From positions 1-64,000 of the forward strand of contig DBBX01000010.1 in the NCBI GenBank assembly GCA_002292815.1: DNA of 64,000 bases, in the 5' to 3' direction. Origin of the DNA: Thiotrichaceae bacterium UBA973 (GTDB taxonomy: Bacteria; Pseudomonadota; Gammaproteobacteria; Eutrophobiales; Eutrophobiaceae). Below are positions 45,710 to 55,700 of this stretch, one piece after another (position 1 is the stretch's first letter; each line of letters begins with the position of its first letter). The notes below the pieces were generated by a model that was not told the DNA's origin, searched no databases, and saw nothing but the letters and a program-made list of their open reading frames with translations. A program made the position numbers and the translations under genes.

Positions 45710-47587
45710 ATGAAAAATTATCATCCAACGCGACTTCTAAAAATTACTATTTGCACACTTCTTATTTTCTCTCTATCTGCATGTTCAGATAAAGACGAAG
45801 CTAAAACTAAAACTTCTAATGCTGATGTTACAAAATCAAGTGCTCCTGCTGTTGTAGAAGAAGCTTCGGTTGTGAGTAGCTCAGGTGATAGTGATTCAGT
45901 TGATTGGGCAAAGTACGGAAACAATTATGCTAATCACCGTTTCAGTGAACTTAAACAGATTACAACCGAAAACGTGGACCAGCTAGAACTAGCCTGGACT
46001 TACCAGACTGGTATTAAGAAAACGTTTCAAACAAGTCCTATCGTTGTTGATGGCGCCATGTTTATTACGACACCATTGAATGACGTTATATCAATGGATG
46101 CGCTGACAGGAAAAGAAATCTGGCGTTATAAACATGATTTGCAGGGCGATAAGTTTTGTTGTGGCCCTTCAAACCGTGGCCCTGCAGTTTCTGATGGAAA
46201 AGTATTTACCGTCACAATCGACGCTCGATTAATCGCATTGGATAAAAATACGGGTGAAAAATTGTGGGATGTACCTATCTCAGATCCAAATTCAGGTATC
46301 GACGAGGAGATGAATCCGATAACGAATATGGAAGAATTAAAGGGTGCCGTCATGACAGGCGCTTCTGGTCATAGCGCTAGTCTTGCCCCACAAGTTTATG
46401 ATGGGAAGGTCTTTGTCGGGATCACCGGAGCCGGTTACGGTTTACATATGGAAGTCGAACAAGACGGCAAACAAACACTGGCTGTAGGTGGTTTTGCAGG
46501 TGGTGGACATGGTTTACGCGGATACATGGTGGCCTATGATGTGAATACCGGCGAAGAAATTTGGCGCTGGTATAGCTCTTCCGAAGAGGATTGGGAAGGT
46601 GATTGGGTTGAAGCTTCATCAGGTGGTGAGAGTTTTAATCGCGATATAGAAAGTGAAAAAGCTAACTCCGAGAAGTATAAAGATTCTTGGAAGTTAGGCG
46701 GTGGTTCTATTTGGACAACCCCCGCTTTAGATACAGAACTAGGTTTGCTTTATTTTGGCACAGGCAATCCATCACCACAGATGGAAGACTCAACCCGGCC
46801 TGGTGATAGCCGGAACACGGTTAGTTTGGTCGCAGTCGATGTGAATACCGGTAAACTTAAATGGGCCTATCAGCAAGTACCTCACGATCGTTGGGGCTAT
46901 GATGTTGCTAGTCCACCTGTATTGATCGATTTTTTAAAAGACGGAAAAACAATCAAGGCAGTATCACAAGCTAGTAAAACAGGTTGGTTGTTTATTCATG
47001 ATAGGGCAACCGGTGAATTGCTATTACGTTCGGACGCATTCGTACCACAAGAAAATATATTTGCCAGACCAACAGAAGAAGGCGTGCGCATTGCGCCGAG
47101 TACCTTTGGTGCAACGACATGGTCACCAGCAGCGTATTATCCAGAATTAAACTCTATGTATATTGCAGGTATCTATACAGTAGCTAAATTTTATTCTAAA
47201 AAATTGACGCCTGAACCTGGTAAGCCATGGTCGAGTTTTACCTTTTTCAAGCCAACAACGGATCCAACCTGGGGCAATATAACGTCAGTTGATCTAACGA
47301 CCGGTAAAATCAAATGGGAAGTGAAAACCGATCAGCCGATGGTTGGTGGTGTTATGGCGACAGCGGGTGGGCTACTGTTTGCTGGTGAGGGTAGTGGTAA
47401 CTTTAATGCATACGAAGCCAAGACTGGCAAACTGCTCTGGCAACATAAGAGTCAATACGGTGTTAATGCACCTCCGATAACTTATAAACTCAATGGCACA
47501 CAATATATTGCTGTTGCTTCCGGTGGTAGTGGATTATTTAAATATGCAATGGGTGATGAGATATTAGTCTTTAAGCTTAAGCAATAA
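45710..47587 (+). CDS. PQQ-type quinoprotein dehydrogenase, lipoprotein, atypical active site
   Basis: A 625-residue eight-bladed beta-propeller quinoprotein. The N-terminal signal ends in the lipobox LSAC, so it is probably outer-membrane or periplasm anchored. It has the vicinal cysteine pair Cys150-Cys151 (FCCGPSNRG) and the GTGNP block with Asn353, as in methanol/ethanol dehydrogenases. The metal-ligand Glu of MxaF/XoxF (GAExGVRGY) is here Gly266 (GGGHGLRGY). The catalytic Asp site is Gly396 in HDRWGYD, leaving Asp398 at the position of the extra lanthanide-ligand Asp of XoxF. It is therefore a quinoprotein of an uncharacterised branch. No cytochrome c or pqq genes are nearby. Confidence 0.85.
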   Translation: MKNYHPTRLLKITICTLLIFSLSACSDKDEAKTKTSNADVTKSSAPAVVEEASVVSSSGDSDSVDWAKYGNNYANHRFSELKQITTENVDQLELAWTYQTGIKKTFQTSPIVVDGAMFITTPLNDVISMDALTGKEIWRYKHDLQGDKFCCGPSNRGPAVSDGKVFTVTIDARLIALDKNTGEKLWDVPISDPNSGIDEEMNPITNMEELKGAVMTGASGHSASLAPQVYDGKVFVGITGAGYGLHMEVEQDGKQTLAVGGFAGGGHGLRGYMVAYDVNTGEEIWRWYSSSEEDWEGDWVEASSGGESFNRDIESEKANSEKYKDSWKLGGGSIWTTPALDTELGLLYFGTGNPSPQMEDSTRPGDSRNTVSLVAVDVNTGKLKWAYQQVPHDRWGYDVASPPVLIDFLKDGKTIKAVSQASKTGWLFIHDRATGELLLRSDAFVPQENIFARPTEEGVRIAPSTFGATTWSPAAYYPELNSMYIAGIYTVAKFYSKKLTPEPGKPWSSFTFFKPTTDPTWGNITSVDLTTGKIKWEVKTDQPMVGGVMATAGGLLFAGEGSGNFNAYEAKTGKLLWQHKSQYGVNAPPITYKLNGTQYIAVASGGSGLFKYAMGDEILVFKLKQ

Positions 47588-47605
47588 ACTAGCTGCAATA
47601 TTGAT

Positions 47606-47630
47606 AAACGGGTGCTATGAGCACCCGTTT
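47606..47630. terminator. Bidirectional intrinsic terminator
   Basis: A perfect 10-bp stem, AAACGGGTGC (47606-47615) and GCACCCGTTT (47621-47630), with a five-base loop. On the plus strand it is followed by TTATTT, 18 bases after the quinoprotein stop. On the minus strand it serves the TPR gene that ends at 47642. It cleanly separates the two convergent genes. Confidence 0.9.
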
Positions 47631-47641
47631 TTATTTAAGAC

Positions 47642-48292
47642 TTATTTTGATTTTACTAGGATTTCCGCAAGACGTTCTTTAGCTTCATTACGACGACCTT
47701 CGTCGGCAACTTCACGTCCCGGACGAGCAGGGGCGGATAGTGCCTTTTTATAAAACACTTCAGCTTGCTTGTACTTCTTTTTTTTCTTTAGAAAATCACC
47801 ATAGTATAAATTAGCATCTATATCATCAGGATTAAGCATGATTGCTTTATCTAGGTATTGTTTAGCAAGATCAAGATCACCAAAGCCAATGGGCCATTCC
47901 GGGACTAGAACGTATAAGGTGCCAAGATAGGTGTTAGCGGCACCTTTTGAGGCTTCAGGATCAATCTTGAGGGATTTTTCCAAGGCATCACGAGATTTTG
48001 TAACTGCATCTAATGCTCTTAACGTACCTATTGCTCCTGCATAAGTGGATAGAACAATCCCTTCCCAGAGGTGAGCGTCAGCATTGTCCGGTTGGTTCTC
48101 ACGAATCAATGCAGCTTTCAAAGTGAGTTTTTCTAAAGCATCTTCATGTTGTTTTTTGCCTAATGTATATTTTATTCTTGCCCACTCTTTTTGTACTTCC
48201 TTTATCTCAGTATTGACATCTGCCTGAACTGAAAAGCAAAGCAGCATCAATCCGCTAATAACAAATAATGGCAAATGTGAATATAGTCTCAT
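47642..48292 (-). CDS. Secreted TPR-repeat protein
   Basis: A 216-residue protein with a signal peptide (cleavage near SVQADV, about residue 25) and a helical-repeat body. TPR-like units are visible around ANTYLGTLYVL and DIDANLYYGDFLKKKKKYKQAEVFYKKAL, seen in parts, over residues about 70-185. It is likely periplasmic and would act as a protein-protein adaptor. It is divergent from the amidohydrolase gene, with 149 bases between, and convergent with the quinoprotein. A role with either neighbour is possible but unsupported. Confidence 0.8.
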   Translation of the reverse strand: MRLYSHLPLFVISGLMLLCFSVQADVNTEIKEVQKEWARIKYTLGKKQHEDALEKLTLKAALIRENQPDNADAHLWEGIVLSTYAGAIGTLRALDAVTKSRDALEKSLKIDPEASKGAANTYLGTLYVLVPEWPIGFGDLDLAKQYLDKAIMLNPDDIDANLYYGDFLKKKKKYKQAEVFYKKALSAPARPGREVADEGRRNEAKERLAEILVKSK

Positions 48293-48441
48293 GTTTTCTT
48301 CCTATTATATTTTATGTTGCAATATTTATTATTCAGAACTCATTGTTATAAAAATCAGAGATCAAATATAATCTCAGAGGCGAATATAACTAGTAGTATA
48401 GATCGATACAATAAATCAATGATTATCTACGGGAGCAGGGT

Positions 48442-49932
48442 ATGACGCAAATATTCACAGATGAAGAATTGAAACAGTTTAAGTCAGCCCAAACTGATGC
48501 ATTTGCTTCTCCCGTACCTACCCAAATCATATCCAATGGTGAATTCACCCCATCACCACAATCAGAGCAACAATCTCAAGTTGAAGTTCGAATAAAACAA
48601 TTAGCTGATGAGTATGGAAAAAAGCAAGGGCTTAGCCGTCGACAGTTTTTAGGAAGCGCTTCAGGTATGGCTGCTGCATTTTTAGCAATGAATGAAGTCT
48701 TTGGACCCTTGTTTATGGTCAATAAAGCTGAGGCGGCAGAACCTGAACGTGCATTAGCACGTGTTACTTCACTACAAGATCAATTTATCTTCGATGATCA
48801 GACTCATTTTGTGCATGATGACTTTAAACATGATGGTCTATTAAACATACCGCGCTTTGCAGCAGATCACTGGGAAGCGGGACTAACGAGAGAACAACTT
48901 TCATTAAGTGATTTAAAATTTCAGAATTATATCCGACAAATATTTTTAAATAGCGATACTAAAATTGCATTATTAAGCGGCGCACCTTTTGATGATCCTA
49001 GCTGGTGGTTTTTAGCCAATGATCAGATTCGTGGTGCCGTAGAGTCAATCAATAAACTTGCAGGCGCTCGGCGTATGTACGGTCATTTTGTTATCACGCC
49101 TAAGCAATCGGGCTGGATGGATGAGGTAGACAAAGTTCTTGAGACGGGTCGCACAGATTCATGGAAGGCGTATACGATTGGCGACCCACTAACATCAACT
49201 ACAAAATATCCATGGCGGCTAGATGATGAAGAATTGATGTATCCCTTTTATGAAAAGGCAGTAAAAGCAGGGATTACAAATCTGGCGATACATAAGGGTT
49301 TGATGCCTGCGGATTATGAAAAAAGCTGGCCCGATGTCTGGAAACATGCTTCGGCATGGGATATTGGTAAAGCGGCAAAAGATTGGCCGGAAATGAATTT
49401 CATAATTTATCATGCTTGTCTGCGCCCCGCATTTGAATTGCCTGAACAAGCTTTAGCGGAGTTTGAGGCAACCGGGGAGATTAAATGGGCGAGCGATTTA
49501 GCACGTATCCCTGAAGAATATGGTGTTGATAATGTCTATGCTGATTTAGGCACTTGTTTTGCCAATTCAGCAACCGCTAATCCACGCTTTGCAGCCGCTC
49601 TGCTAGGCACTCTCATAAAAGGCCTTGGTGATGATCATGTCGTGTGGGGGACAGATTCTGTTTGGTATGGGTCTCCACAATGGCAAATTGAAGCTCTGCG
49701 CCGATTAGAGATTCCTGAAGATATGCAAAAAAAGCATGGTTTTGCTTCATTAGGCCCAGCAGATGGTGAAGTGAAAAATAAAATCTTTGGTTTGAATACA
49801 GCAGAACTATATAAGCTTGATTCAGAGATGGCGATGCATGCACTCAAAAGTGATGTCATTACAGGGTTAAAGCAAGAATTTACAAATAGTGTCGACTTGC
49901 GTGATAATGAACGTTACGGATTTATAATTTAA
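48442..49932 (+). CDS. Amidohydrolase-family (PF04909-like) TIM-barrel protein with internal Tat signal
   Basis: A 496-residue protein of the amidohydrolase superfamily. A twin-arginine motif LSRRQFLG lies at residues 64-71, followed by a hydrophobic stretch and AEAAE. It is preceded by an unusually long, charged 63-residue extension. The barrel has FDDQTHFVHDD as the first metal-site strand (DxTH in place of DxHxH), later His residues in NLAIHKG and IIYHACL, and the last-strand Asp in VVWGTDSVWYG. Relatives act as hydrolases or non-oxidative decarboxylases. The ATG has a GGGAGCAGGG ribosome site upstream. The partner gene downstream is an Asp/Asn hydroxylase-like protein. Confidence 0.82.
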   Translation: MTQIFTDEELKQFKSAQTDAFASPVPTQIISNGEFTPSPQSEQQSQVEVRIKQLADEYGKKQGLSRRQFLGSASGMAAAFLAMNEVFGPLFMVNKAEAAEPERALARVTSLQDQFIFDDQTHFVHDDFKHDGLLNIPRFAADHWEAGLTREQLSLSDLKFQNYIRQIFLNSDTKIALLSGAPFDDPSWWFLANDQIRGAVESINKLAGARRMYGHFVITPKQSGWMDEVDKVLETGRTDSWKAYTIGDPLTSTTKYPWRLDDEELMYPFYEKAVKAGITNLAIHKGLMPADYEKSWPDVWKHASAWDIGKAAKDWPEMNFIIYHACLRPAFELPEQALAEFEATGEIKWASDLARIPEEYGVDNVYADLGTCFANSATANPRFAAALLGTLIKGLGDDHVVWGTDSVWYGSPQWQIEALRRLEIPEDMQKKHGFASLGPADGEVKNKIFGLNTAELYKLDSEMAMHALKSDVITGLKQEFTNSVDLRDNERYGFII

Positions 49933-50013
49933 CAATAAAAATAAACCGCTAATGCTCAGCCATTTGGGTGTGAAGTTATTGATAATAATTAACTTTTTCT
50001 AAAAATTTAAAAC

Positions 50014-50802
50014 ATGGTCACTTTTAAAAAACTTGTCGACTTCATAGCCTTGATCTTTCGTAGAGGTGTTTTCTGGTTCGGCTTCTATATCAGGCCGCCT
50101 ATACACTGGTTTATCGGCTTGTTTTCAAAGGTAGGCAACCCACCTGTTTTTAAAGATGATGTCTTTCTCTGGACTAAATCACTGGAAAGCAATTATGACG
50201 CAATACGCGCAGAAGCAATGAACATGATGCTTGAGCGCGATAAGATACCACCATTAAGAGATGTTTCTCCCGATCATGATCGCATTGCTGTTGATAATAA
50301 ATGGCAGTCATTGTTTATTTGGGGATACAGCTATAAGTTTCAACGTAATGCTCAGCTATGTCCTGTAACAACAACTGTAGTGGAAAAAATTCCCGGACTG
50401 ATCTCTGCTTTTTATTCGGTGCATGCACCGGGGACTCATTTGCCGCGTCATTATGGTCCTACAAATGGCACTATCACTTGTCATTTGGGCTTAACGATTC
50501 CGAAGGCAAAAGGTTGTCGTATCTCGGTAGATGATAAGGAATATGAATGGCATGAAGGCAAGTGTTTTGTCTTTGATGATACTTATTATCACGAGGTCTG
50601 GAATGATACCGAAGAGGATCGGGTCATTTTGCTTGTTCAGTTCGAGCGGCCATTACGCCAACCGGGAAAGGCGCTAGCCGATAGTTTTATGTGGATGATA
50701 AGACGTAGCCCATTTATTCAGACAACATTGGCTAGAGTTAAAGAGTGGGAAAATTTAATTACTGATGGACATAGTGATATCCAAGACAGAGTAGACGGCT
50801 AA
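50014..50802 (+). CDS. Aspartyl/asparaginyl beta-hydroxylase-like (LpxO-type) dioxygenase
   Basis: A 262-residue Fe(II)/2-oxoglutarate-dependent oxygenase. The catalytic region has LPRHYGPTNG (first His ligand), CHLGLTIPK, EWHEGKCFVFDDTYYHEVWN (second His ligand) and the 2-oxoglutarate-binding Arg in EDRVILLVQF. The N-terminal 40 residues are hydrophobic (VFWFGFYIRPPIHWFIGLF), which suggests a membrane association as in LpxO, the lipid A 2-hydroxylase. Other relatives hydroxylate Asp/Asn in proteins. The substrate is open. It follows the amidohydrolase by 81 bases and precedes the acyl-CoA ligase. Confidence 0.85.
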   Translation: MVTFKKLVDFIALIFRRGVFWFGFYIRPPIHWFIGLFSKVGNPPVFKDDVFLWTKSLESNYDAIRAEAMNMMLERDKIPPLRDVSPDHDRIAVDNKWQSLFIWGYSYKFQRNAQLCPVTTTVVEKIPGLISAFYSVHAPGTHLPRHYGPTNGTITCHLGLTIPKAKGCRISVDDKEYEWHEGKCFVFDDTYYHEVWNDTEEDRVILLVQFERPLRQPGKALADSFMWMIRRSPFIQTTLARVKEWENLITDGHSDIQDRVDG

Positions 50803-50992
50803 ACCTTTCAGCACTTGGTCACTATGTGACAGTGGCAACAAGAGTTCTCTTCTTAAACGTTTAAACGCATTTCATTTAGCCAGTCAGCTTCTCTGAATAG
50901 TGCGCTGTTTTTTTTTCTTTAGCATGTAGCTGTAACATTTAGGGGCTTTGCTTAATAAGTTAGTAAACTCTTCAGATAGTGCCAGGAGAATA

Positions 50993-52630
50993 ATGAGAAT
51001 GTTCTTACCAGAAATGACCGACTATGATGAGATCAAGAGCCAATTTAAACTTGAGATTCCTGAGTTTTATAATTTTGGCTTCGATGTTATTGAAAAAATG
51101 GCAAAAGAGCATGACAAGACTGCTTTTATTGCTGTCGATAATAAGGGAGAAAACATTCGACATTACGCCTTTAGCGATCTAGACCTTGCCTCCAATCAAT
51201 TTGCGAATGCCTTGCTAGCGACGGGTGCTAAGAAAGGTGATTTTGCCTTTGTCATGTTACCGCGTATCCCCGAGTGGTACTTCACTATGATCGGTTGTTG
51301 TAAATCAGGTGTTGTTGCCATGCCAGGAACAGCAATGTTGTCTGCTAAAGATATTGAATACCGTATCAACAGGTCGAAAGCTAAACTTATTATTGTCACT
51401 TCTGAAAACGCCATTAAAGTTGATGAGGTCAAACATTTATGTCCGACATTGAAAACCTTCATTGTGATAGGCGAAGCAAGAGAAGGTTGGCAATGTTATT
51501 CGGAAATAACATCTCATGCATCTGACACACTCGATAAAACACAATTAGAGCCGACTCGCTCATCTGATCTGATGATCATGTATTTTACCTCTGGTACGAC
51601 AGCGATGCCAAAGATGGTTCCTCGTGATCACTCATACGCCTTAGCTCATAGTATTACTGCTCGTTATTGGATGGATTTGAAAGAAGATGATATCCATTGG
51701 ACACTTTCAGATACTGGCTGGGCCAAAGCAGCATGGGGAATGTTGTTTTCTCCGTGGCAAATGGGTGTGACAGTCATACTTTTTAATGGTGAAGGTTTTG
51801 ATGCTGAATTGCATCTCAAATTGATTGAGAAATTAGGAGTAACTACTTTCTGTGCACCGCCCACAATTTATCGAGTTTTTGCACAGATGGATCTGTCGCA
51901 ATACAATTTGACTTCAATTCGACATGCCATTGGTGCAGGCGAACCACTTAATCCTGAAGTCATAAAGGTCTGGCGCGAAGCAACCGGTTCAGATATCTAT
52001 GATGGTTATGGTCAAACCGAGACGATTAATATCGTCGCCAATTACCCAGCAATTCCAGTTAAACCCGGTTCAATGGGAAAACCCGTCCCCGGTGTCGATG
52101 TCCATATCGTCGATGAGGAAGGTAATGTATCTGACGTTGATACAGTTGGACATATTGCCATACGAATTACTGAACCGTTAGCACCAGGGATGTTTGCGGG
52201 TTATTGGCAGGATGATGAGGCGACAGCATTATCATTTCGAAATGGCTGGTATTTAACAGGAGATACCGGGACGATTGATGAAGATGGCTATATCTGGTTT
52301 GTTGGCCGTTCAGATGACGTCATCAGTTCGTCGGGATATCGAATCAGTCCATTTGAAGTTGAAAGTTATCTACTTGAACATCCTGCTGTCCACGAATCTG
52401 CAGCAGTAGGTAAACCAGATGAAATTCGTGGTGAAATAGTGAAGGCCTTCATAGTACTTGCACCAAATTTTGAGCCCAGTGATGTACTTACTAAAGAACT
52501 TCAAGACTTCATGAAAAAAACCACTGCACCCTACAAATACCCGCGCGAAATTGAATATCGAGAATCACTACCGAAAACGGTTTCCGGGAAGATACGTAGA
52601 GTTGAATTACGAGAAGAAGGGATTAGTTGA
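50993..52630 (+). CDS. Acyl-CoA synthetase (AMP-forming)
   Basis: A protein of about 545 residues of the ANL family, making acyl-CoA from a carboxylic acid, ATP and CoA. Motifs are MYFTSGTTAMPKMVPRDH (A3, about residues 180-200), YDGYGQTET (A5), WYLTGDTG (A7) and PKTVSGKIRR with the final catalytic Lys (A10). It resembles medium-chain/acetyl-CoA synthetases of the ACSM kind. I start it at the ATG at 50993, with AGGAG four bases upstream; an in-frame TTG at 50948 would add 15 residues. It precedes the mutase icmF by about 130 bases and probably supplies its acyl-CoA substrate. Confidence 0.9.
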   Translation: MRMFLPEMTDYDEIKSQFKLEIPEFYNFGFDVIEKMAKEHDKTAFIAVDNKGENIRHYAFSDLDLASNQFANALLATGAKKGDFAFVMLPRIPEWYFTMIGCCKSGVVAMPGTAMLSAKDIEYRINRSKAKLIIVTSENAIKVDEVKHLCPTLKTFIVIGEAREGWQCYSEITSHASDTLDKTQLEPTRSSDLMIMYFTSGTTAMPKMVPRDHSYALAHSITARYWMDLKEDDIHWTLSDTGWAKAAWGMLFSPWQMGVTVILFNGEGFDAELHLKLIEKLGVTTFCAPPTIYRVFAQMDLSQYNLTSIRHAIGAGEPLNPEVIKVWREATGSDIYDGYGQTETINIVANYPAIPVKPGSMGKPVPGVDVHIVDEEGNVSDVDTVGHIAIRITEPLAPGMFAGYWQDDEATALSFRNGWYLTGDTGTIDEDGYIWFVGRSDDVISSSGYRISPFEVESYLLEHPAVHESAAVGKPDEIRGEIVKAFIVLAPNFEPSDVLTKELQDFMKKTTAPYKYPREIEYRESLPKTVSGKIRRVELREEGIS

Positions 52631-52759
52631 TGGAACTTAAGAATCAGACATATGTTTTTATTGATGCATGTATCTGCTGCTTTTAGATCCTTTCTACGAC
52701 AAAGACTCTGGAAATAGACTAGAAAGAGGCTTATAAAGGTTACAAATCAGGGGTATTAA

Positions 52760-55700
52760 ATGGCAGCACCAGAAAAATTGGTAAGCAGAAATCTAGTGTC
52801 TGAGAAATACAAAGCTCAGAATCATATTCGTTTCATCACGGCGGCTAGCCTGTTTGATGGACATGATGCTGCCATTAATATTATGCGTCGTATTTTACAG
52901 TCAACTGGCGTCGAGGTTATTCATCTTGGCCATAATCGCTCAGTCGGCGAAATTATTAATGCTGCAATTCAAGAAGATGTTCAAGGGATTGCTATTAGTT
53001 CCTATCAGGGTGGCCATGTTGAATATTTCAAATACATGGTAGATCTACTTAAAGAACGCGGCGCGTCTCACATAAAGGTGTTTGGTGGCGGTGGCGGCGT
53101 GATTGTTCCGGAGGAAATTGCTGAACTTGAAAAATATGGTGTGACACGTATCTACTCTCCCGAAGACGGACAGAGAATGCAGTTGCAAGGCATCATAAAT
53201 GAAATGGTTGAGGGTGCTGATGTTGATTTATCCAACAAGGATATCCCTGAAAATAATAATAATTTTTTGCATAACGGTTACGGTCAACTTGCTCGTTTGA
53301 TTACAGCGATAGATGAAGGTGTCATTGCTGAAAGTCGTCTCAGCATATTGACGGAAGAAGCGAAGAAATACAGCAAAATCCCAGTATTGGGAATTACCGG
53401 CACAGGCGGTTCTGGTAAATCGTCATTGACTGATGAATTAATTCGTCGTTTTAATCTTGACCTTGATGAACTGAAAATTGCAATTATCGCCATCGATCCG
53501 ACTAAACGTAAAACGGGTGGGGCACTTCTCGGCGATCGTATTCGAATGAACGCACTTAATGTTCCGAATATTTATTTTCGATCAATCGCAACACGCGGAA
53601 CAACAGGAGAAGTGCCTAATTCACTGACGCATATCATTGACCTATGTAAAGTTTCTGAATTTGATCTAATCATTGTTGAGACGCCAGGAATAGGTCAGGG
53701 TGACGCGGGGATCGTACCGCATGTCAATACATCGATGTATGTCATGACACCAGAATTTGGCGCTGCGAGCCAGCTTGAAAAAATTGATATGCTCGATTTT
53801 GCCGACGTGGTTGTGATTAATAAATACGATCGAAAAGGTGGTGAAGATGCCTTGCGCGATGTGCGCAAACAATATCAACGTAATAATGAATTGTTTTCAA
53901 CCGCAGTTGAAGAATTGCCAATATACGGAACCATTGCTTCAAAATTCAATGATGTTGGCGTGACTTCTTTATATCACGGCTTACTCACTATTTTTAAAGA
54001 AAAAAACTTGAACAGTTGGCATGGAGAGTTTTTTGCACCGCTAGACTCAAAATGTTCTACCAGTAGAACAGTGATAGTTGCCGCTGAACGGCAGCGTTAT
54101 CTCGCAGAAATCGCAGAGACAGTTCGAGATTATCATAAGACTTCAACTGAGCAGGTAAAGATTGCACGTGAACGACAGCAGTTAATAGAATCAAAAAAAA
54201 TGCTCGAGTCATCTGGTGCAAAGAATAATGCTTTGGATGTCTTGATAGAAAAGCGTGAAGATAAACTTGATCCACGTTGCCGAAAATTACTTCAGATGTG
54301 GCCAAAACTTAAGAAAGATTATGCTGCTGATGAATACGTCGTGGATGTTAGAGGCAAAGCATTACACACGAAAATAATTAGTCACACACTTTCTAATACC
54401 CGTATTCCAAAGGTTTCATTGCCACGTTATCAGGATGAAGGAGAAATTCTGCGCTTCCTGCTTGAAGAAAATGTGCCCGGAAAATTTCCTTATACTGCCG
54501 GAGTATTTGCCTTTAAACGAGAAGGCGAAGATCCAACACGTATGTTTGCTGGAGAAGGAGATCCCTCTCGTACCAATCGTCGTTTCAAATACCTGTCTAA
54601 GAATTCTGATGCAACCCGTCTTTCGACGGCATTTGATTCAGTTACGCTCTATGGGAATGATCCTGGTGAGCGTCCAGATATTTACGGGAAGATTGGGAAT
54701 TCAGGCGTGTCAGTTGCAACACTAGATGATATGAAAGCGCTCTATGATGGGATTGATTTGTGCTTGCCGACGACATCAGTTTCACTCACCATCAACGGTC
54801 CAGCGCCAACAATCCTGGCTTTATTTCTGGTCACGGCAATCGAACAACAATACGCCAAATTTGAAAAAGATAATGGTAGAAAAGCTACAGCTGAAGAAAA
54901 ATTAAAAATCAAAGACTGGTCTCTGGAAAATGTTCGTGGCACCGTTCAAGCTGATATTCTTAAGGAAGATCAGGGGCAGAACACCTGTATTTTTTCAACT
55001 GAATTTAGTCTCAAGTTAATGGGTGATATACAACAGTATTTCGTCGATAAAAATGTTAAGAATTTCTATTCAGTCTCTATCTCCGGTTATCACATCGCAG
55101 AAGCAGGTGCGAATCCTATCTCACAATTGGCATTTACTTTAGCCAATGGTTTCACATACGTCGAAACATATCTATCACGTGGAATGGATATCGATGACTT
55201 TGCAGGGAACCTTTCGTTCTTTTTCTCTAACGGCATGGATACTGAATATACTGTTATGGGACGTGTTGCTCGCCGTATATGGTCTACGACGATGCGTTTT
55301 AAATATGGTGCGAATGAACGCAGCCAGAAATTGAAATATCATATTCAGACCTCAGGTCGTTCCTTGCATGCGCAAGAAATAGACTTCAATGATATTAGAA
55401 CGACCTTACAAGCTTTAATTGCGATCAATGATAATTGTAATAGTTTGCACACTAATGCTTATGATGAGGCGATTACTACGCCAACAGAAGATTCAGTGCG
55501 CAGAGCAATGGCAATACAATTGATCATTAATCAAGAATATGGCCTTTCCAAAAATGAGAATTCGCTTCAAGGTTCTTTCATTGTAGAGGAGTTAACCAAT
55601 CTGGTTGAAGAAGCCGTTCTACAAGAGTTTGATCGAATGTCAGAACGCGGTGGTGTGCTTGGTTCAATGGAAACGGGTTATCAACGAGGTAAGATTCAAG

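Noticed and set aside
50886..50918. Possible terminator with a nine-base T run before the acyl-CoA synthetase gene
   Set aside because: Only a four-base CAGC/GCTG pairing precedes the T run, too weak to call a hairpin.
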